Shown here piece after piece: positions 8,439 through 18,955 of a stretch of DNA of 64,000 nt. The notes beneath the pieces are model-generated. The model was not told where the DNA came from. It ran no database searches and saw only the letters and a list, made by a program, of their open reading frames with translations. Position numbers and translations under genes: made by a program. Source of the stretch: Bacillus sp. BGMRC 2118 (GTDB taxonomy: Bacteria; Bacillota; Bacilli; Bacillales; SA4); NCBI GenBank assembly GCA_008364785.1, contig VTTJ01000002.1, positions 434,001-498,000 of the forward strand. Direction: 5' to 3'. The first letter of the stretch is position 1. Each line of letters begins with the position of its first letter.

Positions 8439-9626
8439 ATGAAGAATCAGTGGACAATCTTTTTTTCTGGTCATGTAAAGGTAAAAATCGTAGGAAAGGG
8501 TATAGAACGTTTTATTAATCAGTGTGTCCGAAATCAAATTGTCATCTGGGAAGTAACAAGACAGTCGGATCAAACCATCACATGCTCCCTTCATCTAAAG
8601 GATATACATAAATTAAGAAGAATCGTGAGGACAAGTGATTGTAAATTATCGTTTGAAGGAGGGAGAGGACTTCCTTTTCTTTTTAAAAAGGCACTTTATA
8701 ATATTGGATTTGTAGCAGGTGCATTAAGTTTTTTATTTATTTTATTTGTTCTTTCAAATATGGTTTGGGGCATTGAGATTGAGGGGGCTGAGCCCGAGAC
8801 CGAATATAAAATTAGAAAAGAATTAGATGCCATTGGTGTGGAAAAAGGGAAATTTCAATTTGTGCTGAAGGATGTTAATGAAATTCAAAAGCATCTATCA
8901 GAGACGATAAATGCCATTACATGGGTTGGTGTGGAGTTAAATGGGACGACCTATCATTTTCAAGTTGTGGAGAAGACTCAACCAAAAGAGCAGGAATTTT
9001 ATAGTCCAAGACACTTAGTAGCGAGAAAAGAAGGCGTTATTTCGAATATGTTTATTGAAGAAGGGCAGCCTGTTGTCACAGTCAATGATTTTGTCAAAAA
9101 AGGGGACTTGCTTGTATCAGGATTTATTGGAAAAGAGGGACAAACGGAAGTTGTGAGTGCAAGAGGAAAAGTAATGGGGGAAACATGGTGGGATGCCAAA
9201 GTAGAGGTGCCTTTAAAAACAACATTTAATGTGTTAACTGGTAAGACAAAAACAACTCACTATATTCAGTTATTTAATATAACGATTCCAGTTTGGGGAT
9301 TTGGAAAGCATGAGTTTAAACAAGTGGAAACAACTTATCAAGAAAAACCATTTTATTTTATAAGTTGGAAACTGCCAATTGGGTATAATAAAAAAATAAT
9401 TAGAGAAAGTGAAACTGTTGAAAGAGCTTACACAAAAGAAGAAGCGATTAAAGTTGGGATTAAAGATGGTCGTAAAGATTTAAAGAAATCACTGAGTGAA
9501 GATGCAGTGATTAAAGGTGAAAAGATTTTACAACAAACTGTAGAGAATGGTAAAGTTAAATTATTACTACTTTACAATGTTATAGAAGAAATATCAGTAG
9601 TTCAACCAATCATCCAAGGAGACTGA
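8439..9626 (+). CDS. yqfD: Sporulation protein YqfD
   Basis: This 395-residue protein is the SigE-dependent stage IV/YqfD family member. It has a cytoplasmic N-terminal part (about 1-85), one membrane segment (about 90-112, GALSFLFILFVLSNMVWG region) and a large extracytoplasmic portion with a POTRA-like start (IEIEGAEPETEYKIRKEL) typical of YqfD. It is translationally linked to yqfC, and phoH follows after 2 nt with its ribosome site inside yqfD. The spacing of its own GGGGGG site to ATG is long (about 12 nt). Precise function in the spore envelope is not established. Confidence 0.93.
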   Translation: MKNQWTIFFSGHVKVKIVGKGIERFINQCVRNQIVIWEVTRQSDQTITCSLHLKDIHKLRRIVRTSDCKLSFEGGRGLPFLFKKALYNIGFVAGALSFLFILFVLSNMVWGIEIEGAEPETEYKIRKELDAIGVEKGKFQFVLKDVNEIQKHLSETINAITWVGVELNGTTYHFQVVEKTQPKEQEFYSPRHLVARKEGVISNMFIEEGQPVVTVNDFVKKGDLLVSGFIGKEGQTEVVSARGKVMGETWWDAKVEVPLKTTFNVLTGKTKTTHYIQLFNITIPVWGFGKHEFKQVETTYQEKPFYFISWKLPIGYNKKIIRESETVERAYTKEEAIKVGIKDGRKDLKKSLSEDAVIKGEKILQQTVENGKVKLLLLYNVIEEISVVQPIIQGD

Positions 9627-9628
9627 GA

Positions 9629-10588
9629 ATGCCAGAACAATTCATAACCATAAACCAGCAATTAGATAATCCAAATGAAGCAATTGCATTATTCGGGAAT
9701 CAAGATTCACATTTAAAAAGAATGGAAGAACTTCTAGGAGTAACGATCGTAACAAGAGGAGAGTCTGTTCTTGTGTCAACTGATTCCGAAAAGTACGAGC
9801 TTGTAGAAGGAATCTTAGCTGGGCTTCTTCAAGTAATACGTAAAGGAATCTCCATCACAGAAAGAGATGTTATTTACGCGATACAATTAGCAGAAGCAGG
9901 AAAAATGGATGAATTTCTACACTTATACGATGAAGAAATTACGAAAAATGCTCGTGGTAAGTCAATTCGTATTAAAACATTAGGTCAAAGGCAATATATT
10001 AATGCTATTAGAAAGAACGATTTAGTTTTTGGAATTGGTCCTGCGGGTACAGGGAAAACATATTTAGCCGTTGTAATGGCCGTAACTGCTCTGAAAAACG
10101 GATTTGTGAAGAAAATTATCTTAACTAGACCAGCTGTTGAGGCGGGGGAAAGTCTTGGCTTTTTACCAGGAGATCTTAAGGAAAAGGTGGATCCATACTT
10201 ACGCCCTTTATATGATGCCCTGCACGATGTGTTGGGTCAGGAGCATACGCTTCGAATGATTGAAAGAGGGACTATTGAAATTGCTCCATTAGCATATATG
10301 CGTGGTCGTACATTGGATGATGCCTTTGTCATTTTGGATGAAGCACAAAACACAACAGCTGCCCAAATGAAGATGTTCTTAACAAGACTTGGATTCGGTT
10401 CAAAAATGGTTATTACAGGGGATGTATCCCAAGTGGATTTACCGAAAGGTGTTCAGTCAGGTCTTGCAGTGACACAAAAGATACTAAATGGTGTTAATGG
10501 AATTTCCTTTATCTATCTGGAGCAATCTGATGTAGTAAGACATCCGCTTGTCCAAAAAATAATTCAGGCATATGAAGAATTAGACTAA
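9629..10588 (+). CDS. phoH: PhoH-family ATPase
   Basis: The 319-residue protein has a Walker A motif GPAGTGKT, a Walker B VILDEAQN and the DVSQVDLP stretch typical of PhoH. An N-terminal KH-like segment precedes the ATPase core. PhoH proteins are thought to act in RNA metabolism, often next to the endonuclease ybeY, which lies two genes away here. The start is 2 nt after the yqfD stop, with AAGGAG inside yqfD. Unlike the usual tight phoH-pgpH linkage, a terminator and a 186-nt gap separate it from pgpH here. Confidence 0.95.
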   Translation: MPEQFITINQQLDNPNEAIALFGNQDSHLKRMEELLGVTIVTRGESVLVSTDSEKYELVEGILAGLLQVIRKGISITERDVIYAIQLAEAGKMDEFLHLYDEEITKNARGKSIRIKTLGQRQYINAIRKNDLVFGIGPAGTGKTYLAVVMAVTALKNGFVKKIILTRPAVEAGESLGFLPGDLKEKVDPYLRPLYDALHDVLGQEHTLRMIERGTIEIAPLAYMRGRTLDDAFVILDEAQNTTAAQMKMFLTRLGFGSKMVITGDVSQVDLPKGVQSGLAVTQKILNGVNGISFIYLEQSDVVRHPLVQKIIQAYEELD

Positions 10589-10601
10589 AACCGTTTAAAT
10601 T

Positions 10602-10627
10602 AAAAAGCCTTTATAAGGCTTTTTTTG
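10602..10627 (+). terminator. Terminator after phoH
   Basis: AAAAAGCCTT and AAGGCTTTTT pair around a 3-nt loop and run into six or more T. Confidence 0.88.
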
Positions 10628-10774
10628 TTTAATTAGTAAGTAAGCCAGTATTATAAGATGTAGGAATCTTTAGAGAAAGCTTTTAAAACTGAAATATGAA
10701 AAGCACTAGGAAATTAATGGGTTTACATGTTATTCTTGTACTAAAGCGATAAGGGTGTTAAAGGAGGAAGCTCC

Positions 10775-12961
10775 ATGACAAACTGGAAAAATATACTGAT
10801 ATATTTTGAGAAGTTTAAAAATCAATACATACTATTAACTGGATTATACATTTTATTTGCACTTGTATTGTTCTTTGCGATGTTCAGTAATATACGTCCT
10901 GAAAAGTTGAATTTAGTCCGATTTTCGGAAGCAGAGAAAACCATCGTTTCACCTGAGTTAATTTTGGATGAACATAGTACGTCACTTAAGAAAAACGAGG
11001 CACGCGAACAAGTAAGTGATATTTATTCATTGAAAAAAGACTATGCTCAGAATCAAATTGATGTAATCGATGCTGTGTTTAAAGGAATTACAGAAGTGGA
11101 AGAAAAATTAAAAACACAAATCGAATCACAGCCTTCTGATCCGGAAGAACAACAAGTGTCTATTGAGCAGAAACTCGCACAAATCCCGATTAAAGAAAAG
11201 ATTGATATACTCAATACAATTTTGCCAGAAGAAGTTCAAATACATAAGGAAGTATCTACAGATTCTTTAGGAGCCTTCTTTACAGCTACTCCTGAACAGC
11301 GTATCGTGGCGCGTGACAGCGCAGTAACGGCTGTTAACAATATTATGTCAAAACGTATTGAGATACCAGAAATTGATGCTGCACGTCAGAAGGTCGATAG
11401 TGAACTTAGATATGTGAATATTGGTTCAACACTAAAGTCAGCGTTAATAGAGCTTAGTAAGCTGGCAATTGTTCCGAACGTCGTTTTCGATAAGGAAGCC
11501 ACGGAGACAGCAAGACAAAATGCCAGTGACGAGGTAGAACCAGTTTATATTCTACAGGGTCAAATATTAGTCAGAGAAGGGGAAAAAATTACACAGGAAA
11601 TTTACCGTCAACTAGGATTAGCAGGACTATTAAAAGATAAAGACACGAATCTCCCATTCATTGGATTAGCTATCTTAATATTGTTGCTAATCAGCTCTAA
11701 ATATTTCTATTTTAAAGATACAAAAACGAATGAGGTAAAGTACACAACCATCTTTATTTTGATATGTTCAATCACAATCATATTAATGAAGATTATTAGC
11801 CTGTTTCCTAAAATCAACTATTCAGATATTGGGTATGTAGTGCCAGTTGCAATGGGTGCGATTTTAATTAAACTATTAATTAATGAACGAATTGCACTAC
11901 TATCAAGTATGATATTTTCAATATGTGGAAGTATTATCTTTAACGGTGGTATTTCTGGTACATTTAACTTTTCAATTGGTATATATTTTTTAACTAGTTG
12001 TATTGCGGGTATTATTTTCTTAGGAAAACATAACCACCGTTCGAAAATATTACAAACAGGTTTACTAGTGGGGCTAATCAATTTTATTTTAATATCTGCT
12101 TTGGTAATGCTAAAAAATAGTGAAATTGTTACCTTGCAAGCTGTTTCCTATTTCACCATGTCCTTATTCTCAGGGATGATTTCAGCTGTGCTGGCAATCG
12201 GGTTAATGCCATTTTTTGAAACTGGGTTTGGTATATTGTCATCAATGAGATTGATTGAACTCTCTAACCCAAATCATCCTTTGTTAAGGAAAATTTTAAC
12301 TGAAACACCAGGAACGTATCATCATAGTGTAATGGTTGCTAATTTATCAGATGCAGCTTGTGAAGCAATTGGTGCAAATGGATTATTAGCCCGAGTTGGA
12401 TCTTATTATCATGATATTGGTAAGACAAAGAGACCACGTTTCTTTATTGAAAACCAATTAAACATGGAAAATCCACATGATAAAATTTCACCACAGCTAA
12501 GTAAAACAATTATTGTTTCTCATGCAACAGATGGTGCAGAAATGTTGAGACAACACCGGATGCCAAAAGAAATCGTTGATATTGCTGAACAGCATCATGG
12601 CACAACTTTACTGAAATATTTTTATCATAAAGCCACTCAAAATAGTGAAAAAGAAGTGATGGAATCAGAATTTCGATATGTAGGTCCAAAAGCGAGGTCT
12701 AAAGAGGCTGCTGTAATTGGAATTGCTGATAGTGTTGAGGCCGCGGTTCGTTCAATGAATGCACCATCTCCACAAAAAATTGAAAGTATTATTAATAACA
12801 TTATTAAAGACAGACTTCAGGATGGTCAGTTTGATGAATGTGATATAACAATGAAAGAATTAGATACAGTGGCAAAGTCATTGTTTGAAACATTACAAGG
12901 AATATTCCATTCTAGAATTGAATACCCAGAAGTTACAAAACAGAAGGTGAAAGAAGTATGA
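10775..12961 (+). CDS. pgpH: PgpH, 7TMR-HD c-di-AMP phosphodiesterase
   Basis: The 728-residue protein hydrolyses cyclic di-AMP to pApA. Order of domains: one N-terminal membrane helix (about 18-40), a large extracellular 7TMR-HDED domain (about 45-285), seven membrane helices (about 292-490), and a cytoplasmic HD domain. The HD signature is present: [31 protein letters not shown] and a final [19 protein letters not shown] precedes ATG. Its 3' end overlaps ybeY by 4 nt, so pgpH-ybeY-dgkA form one tightly coupled operon. Confidence 0.96.
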   Translation: MTNWKNILIYFEKFKNQYILLTGLYILFALVLFFAMFSNIRPEKLNLVRFSEAEKTIVSPELILDEHSTSLKKNEAREQVSDIYSLKKDYAQNQIDVIDAVFKGITEVEEKLKTQIESQPSDPEEQQVSIEQKLAQIPIKEKIDILNTILPEEVQIHKEVSTDSLGAFFTATPEQRIVARDSAVTAVNNIMSKRIEIPEIDAARQKVDSELRYVNIGSTLKSALIELSKLAIVPNVVFDKEATETARQNASDEVEPVYILQGQILVREGEKITQEIYRQLGLAGLLKDKDTNLPFIGLAILILLLISSKYFYFKDTKTNEVKYTTIFILICSITIILMKIISLFPKINYSDIGYVVPVAMGAILIKLLINERIALLSSMIFSICGSIIFNGGISGTFNFSIGIYFLTSCIAGIIFLGKHNHRSKILQTGLLVGLINFILISALVMLKNSEIVTLQAVSYFTMSLFSGMISAVLAIGLMPFFETGFGILSSMRLIELSNPNHPLLRKILTETPGTYHHSVMVANLSDAACEAIGANGLLARVGSYYHDIGKTKRPRFFIENQLNMENPHDKISPQLSKTIIVSHATDGAEMLRQHRMPKEIVDIAEQHHGTTLLKYFYHKATQNSEKEVMESEFRYVGPKARSKEAAVIGIADSVEAAVRSMNAPSPQKIESIINNIIKDRLQDGQFDECDITMKELDTVAKSLFETLQGIFHSRIEYPEVTKQKVKEV

Positions 12962-13425
12962 CAATTATGATTGATTTTATGGATGAAACAAACGAAGTAA
13001 AAAATGAAGATATTAGGCTCCTTGAAAAACTGCTAGAATTCGCTGCACAACTTGAAAATGTTCATGATGCGGAACTAAGTGTTACGTTTGTTGATAATGA
13101 GCGGATTCAGGAAATTAATAGAGAATACCGTGATAAAGACCAGCCGACTGATGTAATATCTTTTGCAATGGAGGAATTAGGAGAGGGAGAGGTTGAAATA
13201 ATCGGTGACTCTATTCCAAAACATTTAGGAGATATTATTATTTCTATACCACGCACGATAGAACAAGCAGAAGAATATGGACATTCATTTCATCGTGAAC
13301 TAGGATTTTTAACCGTACACGGATTTCTGCATTTACTTGGATATGATCATATGAATGAAGAAGATGAAAAAAAGATGTTTACAAGGCAGGATGAAATACT
13401 GAGCGAATATGGATTAGTAAGATGA
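12958..13425 (+). CDS. ybeY: Endoribonuclease YbeY
   Basis: This 155-residue metalloprotein takes part in 16S rRNA 3'-end maturation and ribosome quality control. The zinc site [11 protein letters not shown] is intact, and the [19 protein letters not shown] and PTDVISFAM blocks are typical. The ATG overlaps the pgpH stop (ATGA). It also overlaps dgkA at its own end, so the three genes are translationally coupled. Confidence 0.96.
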   Translation: MTIMIDFMDETNEVKNEDIRLLEKLLEFAAQLENVHDAELSVTFVDNERIQEINREYRDKDQPTDVISFAMEELGEGEVEIIGDSIPKHLGDIIISIPRTIEQAEEYGHSFHRELGFLTVHGFLHLLGYDHMNEEDEKKMFTRQDEILSEYGLVR

Positions 13426-13802
13426 TTCGATCATGGAATCGATTTATTCATAGCTTTAAGTATGCAAGTATGGGAATTCTTCATGCTCTTAAAACTGAAC
13501 AAAATATACGAATTCACCTGGTTGCAGGTGCCGTTGTATTCATACTTGCATTTCTCTTAAAAGTTACAGCTATTGAATGGACCATTCTCTTGTTACTAAT
13601 ATCAGGTATGATTGCACTTGAGCTTGTTAACACAGCCATCGAGCGGACAGTTGACCTCGTCACGAATAAAGAGTATCATTTGTTAGCAAAACAGGCTAAA
13701 GATCTAGCAGCGGGTGCTGTCCTTATTTATGCTATTACAGCTCTCTTCATAGGTCTTATTATATTTGGAAAGGCCATAGCAGTGTCCATTCAACTACTAT
13801 AA
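13422..13802 (+). CDS. dgkA: Undecaprenol/diacylglycerol kinase DgkA
   Basis: The 126-residue membrane enzyme has three predicted helices and the family motif [17 protein letters not shown]. In Gram-positive bacteria it phosphorylates undecaprenol, recycling the lipid carrier for cell wall synthesis. The start overlaps the ybeY stop by 4 nt. The cytosolic N-terminal amphipathic stretch ([18 protein letters not shown]) and catalytic Glu residues are present. Confidence 0.95.
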   Translation: MIRSWNRFIHSFKYASMGILHALKTEQNIRIHLVAGAVVFILAFLLKVTAIEWTILLLLISGMIALELVNTAIERTVDLVTNKEYHLLAKQAKDLAAGAVLIYAITALFIGLIIFGKAIAVSIQLL

Positions 13803-13958
13803 AGAAACCAAATATACTAGCTCAAGCAATATATTTTTAGTTCATTTCATAGTAAGAAATCAGAATAAATACATAGTTTTTTAAATTTTCTTACTATTTG
13901 ACGTGAAATTTAAATGATTTTAAGGTAAAATAAAGGTATGCAAGAAAGGAAGTAGTAA

Positions 13959-15262
<1,304 letters not shown>

Positions 15263-15375
15263 GAGAAAAAATTTACAAAATTTAATTCACATGAAAACAG
15301 GGTAGAAAGGTCATCATAATGCTAAGGAATTGGATTTAGTAGTTGCTAGTCGAAAATAAGAAAGGTGGGGTTCTT

Positions 15376-15519
15376 ATGTTACATTTTACTTGGAAAGTGT
15401 TTAGCGAGACAGGTAACATCGATACGTACCTTCTTTTTAAAGAGCTTGAAAAGGAACATGAAAAAAGAACCGATGAATTTAGTGAAGATCTAGCAGAAAT
15501 TGATTCTCCAATTTCCTGA
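15376..15519 (+). CDS. yqzL: YqzL small protein
   Basis: A 47-residue reading frame begins MLHFTWKVFSETGNIDTYLL and matches the Bacillus YqzL family as I remember it, including its position between era and recO. The ribosome site is AAAGGTGGGG, 5-9 nt upstream. It is short, acidic at the C-terminus and has no known function. Confidence 0.88.
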   Translation: MLHFTWKVFSETGNIDTYLLFKELEKEHEKRTDEFSEDLAEIDSPIS

Positions 15520-15551
15520 CCTCTCTCTTTTAGTTTGAAAGGCGGCAGGAA

Positions 15552-16301
15552 TTGCTTCAGAAAGTAGAAGGGATTATAATCAGAACAACAAATTATGGTG
15601 AAACAAATAAGATTATTACTTTGTTCACTAGAGAGCTTGGCAAAGTTGGTGTAATGGCAAGAGGCGCGAGAAAGCCAAGCAGTCGTTTAGCCTCAGTTTC
15701 TCAAATTTTTACGTATGGTTATTTCTTAATTCAAACTGGCTCTGGGCTTGGCACCTTACAACAAGGTGAGAGCCTATCTAGTATGAAGCATATCAAAGAA
15801 GATATCATTTCGACTGCCTATGCTTCCTATCTGGTTGAATTGACGGATAAAGCTGTCGAAGATCGAAAAGTAAATCCTTACTTATTCGAACTTCTGTATC
15901 AATCACTTAATTACCTTAATGAAGGAATGGATGCAGAGATTATCACAATGATATACGAAATGAAAATGTTGCAGGTAATTGGTCTGTACCCTCACTTGAA
16001 TAGCTGCGTAAGTTGTGGTGCAACAGAAGGTAAATTCTCTTTTTCTATTGGGCAAGGAGGCCTTTTGTGTCATGAATGCCTAGCTAAAGACTTACACCGG
16101 ATAGAGGTATCTCCAGCAACGGTGAGACTTTTACGCTTATTTCATTCATTTGATATTCATCGATTAGGAAACATATCTGTTAAAGCTGAGACAAAAAAAG
16201 AGCTTAAAACAGTCATATCCCGGTTTTATGAAGAATATTCTGGACTTATGCTCAAATCAAAACGCTTCTTAAATCAGCTAGATTCATTTCAAACTCCATA
16301 A
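15552..16301 (+). CDS. recO: DNA repair protein RecO
   Basis: The 249-residue protein loads RecA onto SSB-coated DNA and anneals strands. It has an N-terminal OB-fold ([16 protein letters not shown] start, [10 protein letters not shown]) and a C-terminal helical part with a four-cysteine zinc motif (CVSC and CHEC). The start is TTG 15552, supported by GGCGGCAGGA just upstream and by alignment of the first residues with B. subtilis RecO. It follows yqzL by 32 nt. Confidence 0.95.
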   Translation: MLQKVEGIIIRTTNYGETNKIITLFTRELGKVGVMARGARKPSSRLASVSQIFTYGYFLIQTGSGLGTLQQGESLSSMKHIKEDIISTAYASYLVELTDKAVEDRKVNPYLFELLYQSLNYLNEGMDAEIITMIYEMKMLQVIGLYPHLNSCVSCGATEGKFSFSIGQGGLLCHECLAKDLHRIEVSPATVRLLRLFHSFDIHRLGNISVKAETKKELKTVISRFYEEYSGLMLKSKRFLNQLDSFQTP

Positions 16302-16342
16302 TTATTATGTACCATCCTTCAAAAATATAACACCTACTAAAC

Positions 16343-16378
16343 AACCCTCTGTTATCTTGTAACCAGAGGGTTATTTGT
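16343..16378 (+). terminator. Probable terminator after recO
   Basis: AACCCTCTG (16343-16351) pairs with CAGAGGGTT (16364-16372); the following T-rich stretch is short and interrupted, so efficiency is uncertain. Confidence 0.65.
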
Positions 16379-16575
16379 TGCTAACTATATTATTAGAAAA
16401 AGTAAGGTGAATCTGTGTTTGCTACCTTAAAAAGGTATTCCATGTAAGTTAGATTAAGCAAGGTTGCCTCAAAAAATAGACCATTCAGTACAAAATTTTT
16501 ATAATAGCCAAGTTTCACCGAAATGATATATAATAATTATAAAAAGTATGTCACAATAGGTTGCTTTAATTTAAG

Positions 16576-17217
16576 GTGGTGGAACCAATCGAACTGAATA
16601 AACGTCAAGAACTCATTATACAAATTGTGAAAGATAACGGACCGATTACAGGAGAAAACATTGCGGATCGTTTGAATCTGACTCGAGCTACACTGAGACC
16701 GGACCTTGCAATCCTGACTATGGCGGGATATTTAGATGCAAGACCAAGAGTTGGGTATTTCTATACAGGAAAAACGGGGTCACAATTGTTAACAGAAAAA
16801 ATCAAGAAAATCCAGGTAAAAGAATATCAATCAATTCCGGTTGTATGTGATGAGAATGTCTCTGTATATGATGCAATTTGTACAATGTTTTTGGAAGATG
16901 TCGGCACTTTATTTGTTGTAAATAAAGAGGGTCTCCTAGTAGGCGTACTATCTAGAAAAGATTTACTACGAGCAAGTCTGGGTAAACAGGAGCTTACGAA
17001 TATACCGGTTAATATTATTATGACTAGAATGCCGAATATCACCGTCTGTGCTAAGGAAGACTTAATTGTAGATGTTGCAATTAAGCTCATTGAAAAGCAA
17101 ATAGATGCAGTTCCAATCGTAAAAGAGACGGAAAAAGGTTATGAGGTAGTCGGGAGATTAACAAAGACCAATATTACAAAAGTATTAGTGGACCTTGGTA
17201 ACGATGAGATGATTTAA
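16576..17217 (+). CDS. ccpN: Gluconeogenesis repressor CcpN
   Basis: The 213-residue repressor has an N-terminal helix-turn-helix (about 10-60, GPITGENIADRLNLTRATLRP region) and two CBS domains (about 80-135 and 145-205) that sense nucleotides. CcpN represses gapB and pckA on glycolytic carbon sources. The start is uncertain: GTG 16576 or GTG 16579 are the only possibilities before the conserved IELNKRQE, and the TTAAGG stretch is unusually close. A 15-nt gap leads to yqfL, its functional partner. Confidence 0.94.
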   Translation: MVEPIELNKRQELIIQIVKDNGPITGENIADRLNLTRATLRPDLAILTMAGYLDARPRVGYFYTGKTGSQLLTEKIKKIQVKEYQSIPVVCDENVSVYDAICTMFLEDVGTLFVVNKEGLLVGVLSRKDLLRASLGKQELTNIPVNIIMTRMPNITVCAKEDLIVDVAIKLIEKQIDAVPIVKETEKGYEVVGRLTKTNITKVLVDLGNDEMI

Positions 17218-17232
17218 GGATGGAGGTATGAT

Positions 17233-18045
17233 ATGGGTAAAAGAATTATATATGTTGTGTCTGACTCTGTAGGAGAGACCGCGGAATTAGTAACAAAGGC
17301 AGCAGTTAGTCAATTTCACTCGTTAACTAGTGACTTTCGAAGAATTCCTTTCATAGAAGATAAATCAACACTAAAAGAAGTAGTTACGTTAGCAAAGGTA
17401 AATAAAGCGATTATTGTTTTCACGCTTGTTATCCCGGAGCTTAGAGAATATTTAATTGAAGAGGCACGAAACTCCGGTGTTGAGGCAATAGATATTATTG
17501 GACCATTAATTGATAAAATACAATCATCCACTGGACTGCAGCCATTGTATGAGCCAGGAAATGTTCGCAAATTAGATGAGGAGTATTTTAGAAAGGTTGA
17601 GGCTATCGAATTCGCAGTTAAATATGATGATGGAAGAGATCCGAGAGGAATATTAAGAGCAGATATTATTTTAGTTGGTGTTTCGAGAACATCCAAGACA
17701 CCTTTGTCCCAATACTTAGCACATAAACGTTTAAAAGTTGCAAACGTTCCTATTGTTCCAGAGGTAGACCCACCGGAGGAACTATTTAAAGTACCTGCTT
17801 CAAGGTGTTTTGGACTAAAAATCAGTCCTGATAAATTAAACGATATTCGTAAAGAAAGATTAAAAGCACTAGGACTAAACGATCATGCAAGCTATGCAAA
17901 TATTGAAAGAATTAAAGAAGAACTCTTATATTTTGAAAAAGTCGCCTCCAAAATAGGTTGCAAGGTAATTGATGTATCAAACAAAGCTGTAGAAGAAACA
18001 GCAAATGTCATCATAAATATGTATCAATCAAACCATCAAATGTAA
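17233..18045 (+). CDS. yqfL: YqfL, PPDK/PEPS regulatory-protein family kinase-phosphorylase
   Basis: The 270-residue protein belongs to the DUF299/PSRP family, bifunctional ADP-dependent kinases and Pi-dependent phosphorylases that control PEP synthase or pyruvate phosphate dikinase. The P-loop-like [15 protein letters not shown] block is intact. In B. subtilis YqfL modulates CcpN activity, and the two genes are adjacent here too. GGATGGAGG precedes ATG. Confidence 0.94.
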   Translation: MGKRIIYVVSDSVGETAELVTKAAVSQFHSLTSDFRRIPFIEDKSTLKEVVTLAKVNKAIIVFTLVIPELREYLIEEARNSGVEAIDIIGPLIDKIQSSTGLQPLYEPGNVRKLDEEYFRKVEAIEFAVKYDDGRDPRGILRADIILVGVSRTSKTPLSQYLAHKRLKVANVPIVPEVDPPEELFKVPASRCFGLKISPDKLNDIRKERLKALGLNDHASYANIERIKEELLYFEKVASKIGCKVIDVSNKAVEETANVIINMYQSNHQM

Positions 18046-18076
18046 ACACGCTTAATTCTAATGCGTGTTTTTATTT
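18044..18076 (+). terminator. Terminator after ccpN-yqfL
   Basis: AAACACGC (18044-18051) pairs with GCGTGTTT (18063-18070), followed by TTATTTG. The hairpin starts just at the stop codon. Confidence 0.82.
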
Positions 18077-18454
18077 GTTCTATTAATTAAAAATTCATGA
18101 ATAAATAATGAAAAAACAATAGATTTAAGTGAAAACGTATAATATAATATAAATTTATGAGAAAAAAGAGTAAAAATGAGGTTTAGACTTAGTGAAATAC
18201 GAATAAACTAACTGTAGAGCATTTGTCAAGAGGCTATTGTAATATTTATTTTTTATACGGTGTCTTCTTCCTATTTTTTTTAGTACGGCCTTTTGCTACT
18301 AAAGATACCCAAGCGTAACTATTGATCACAATGTTAACGCGTTTGTTGATTGAAATTGAAATGAAATGATTTAGCAATGATCAACAAAGTATCAGAAAGT
18401 TAAAACATGCAAAATGTTTGAAGGATTCTGCGGAGGGATGTAGAATAGTGAAAT
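18077..18454. other. Non-coding leader region before yqxD-dnaG-sigA
   Basis: No gene is seen. A possible vegetative promoter is TAGATT-17-TATAAT at about 18121-18149, with a weak -35. A 7-bp inverted repeat TGTTGAT...ATCAACA flanks an A/T-rich stretch (about 18340-18387). A GGAGGG ribosome-like site at 18432-18437 lies 17 nt before the yqxD start, directly before an ATG-TAG pair. Confidence 0.4.
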
Positions 18455-18928
18455 ATGACGAAAAAAAACTATCAAGTTTTTGTTGATGCAGACGCATGTC
18501 CTGTAAAGGATGAAATTTTACACCTTGCAACTATATATCAGGTGGATGTTACATTTGTCGCTTCTTATTCACACGTGATGACAAATAAAATGGGTGGCAA
18601 TTGGATTTATGTTGACACTGGAAAAGAAGAAGTAGATATGTATATTGTCAATCATACTAAGAAAATGGACATTGTCGTTACACAAGATATCGGATTAGCA
18701 AGTCTTTTACTTCCAAAAAAAATCGTTGTCCTCTCACCAAGAGGGAGACAATATCACGAGAGTTCAATAGACCTTGCTTTAAACATGAGGTACATCTCTG
18801 CTAAGGAAAGGAGAAAAGGGCACCATTCAAAAGGTCCTAGTCCTTTCACAGACGCTGATAGAGTGAATTTCTCTTCCTCTTTCGAAAAAATTTTGTCGAA
18901 TCTTGAAGGAGAAACGGACTTCGTATAG
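18455..18928 (+). CDS. yqxD: YaiI/YqxD family protein (UPF0178, DUF188)
   Basis: The 157-residue protein has the family start VFVDADACPVKDE and the later VTQDIGLASLLL block with Asp residues arranged as in PIN-like nucleases. The biochemical role is unknown. ATG 18455 is the only start possible, since in-frame stops lie just upstream, yet its best ribosome site is 17 nt away. It heads the macromolecular synthesis operon with dnaG and sigA, as in B. subtilis. Confidence 0.92.
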   Translation: MTKKNYQVFVDADACPVKDEILHLATIYQVDVTFVASYSHVMTNKMGGNWIYVDTGKEEVDMYIVNHTKKMDIVVTQDIGLASLLLPKKIVVLSPRGRQYHESSIDLALNMRYISAKERRKGHHSKGPSPFTDADRVNFSSSFEKILSNLEGETDFV

Positions 18929-18955
18929 AAAATATAACAATGGAGTTGTTACAAA

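Noticed and set aside
16302..16575. Possible T-box leader before ccpN
   Set aside because: No T-box core sequence and no aminoacyl-tRNA synthetase gene follows.
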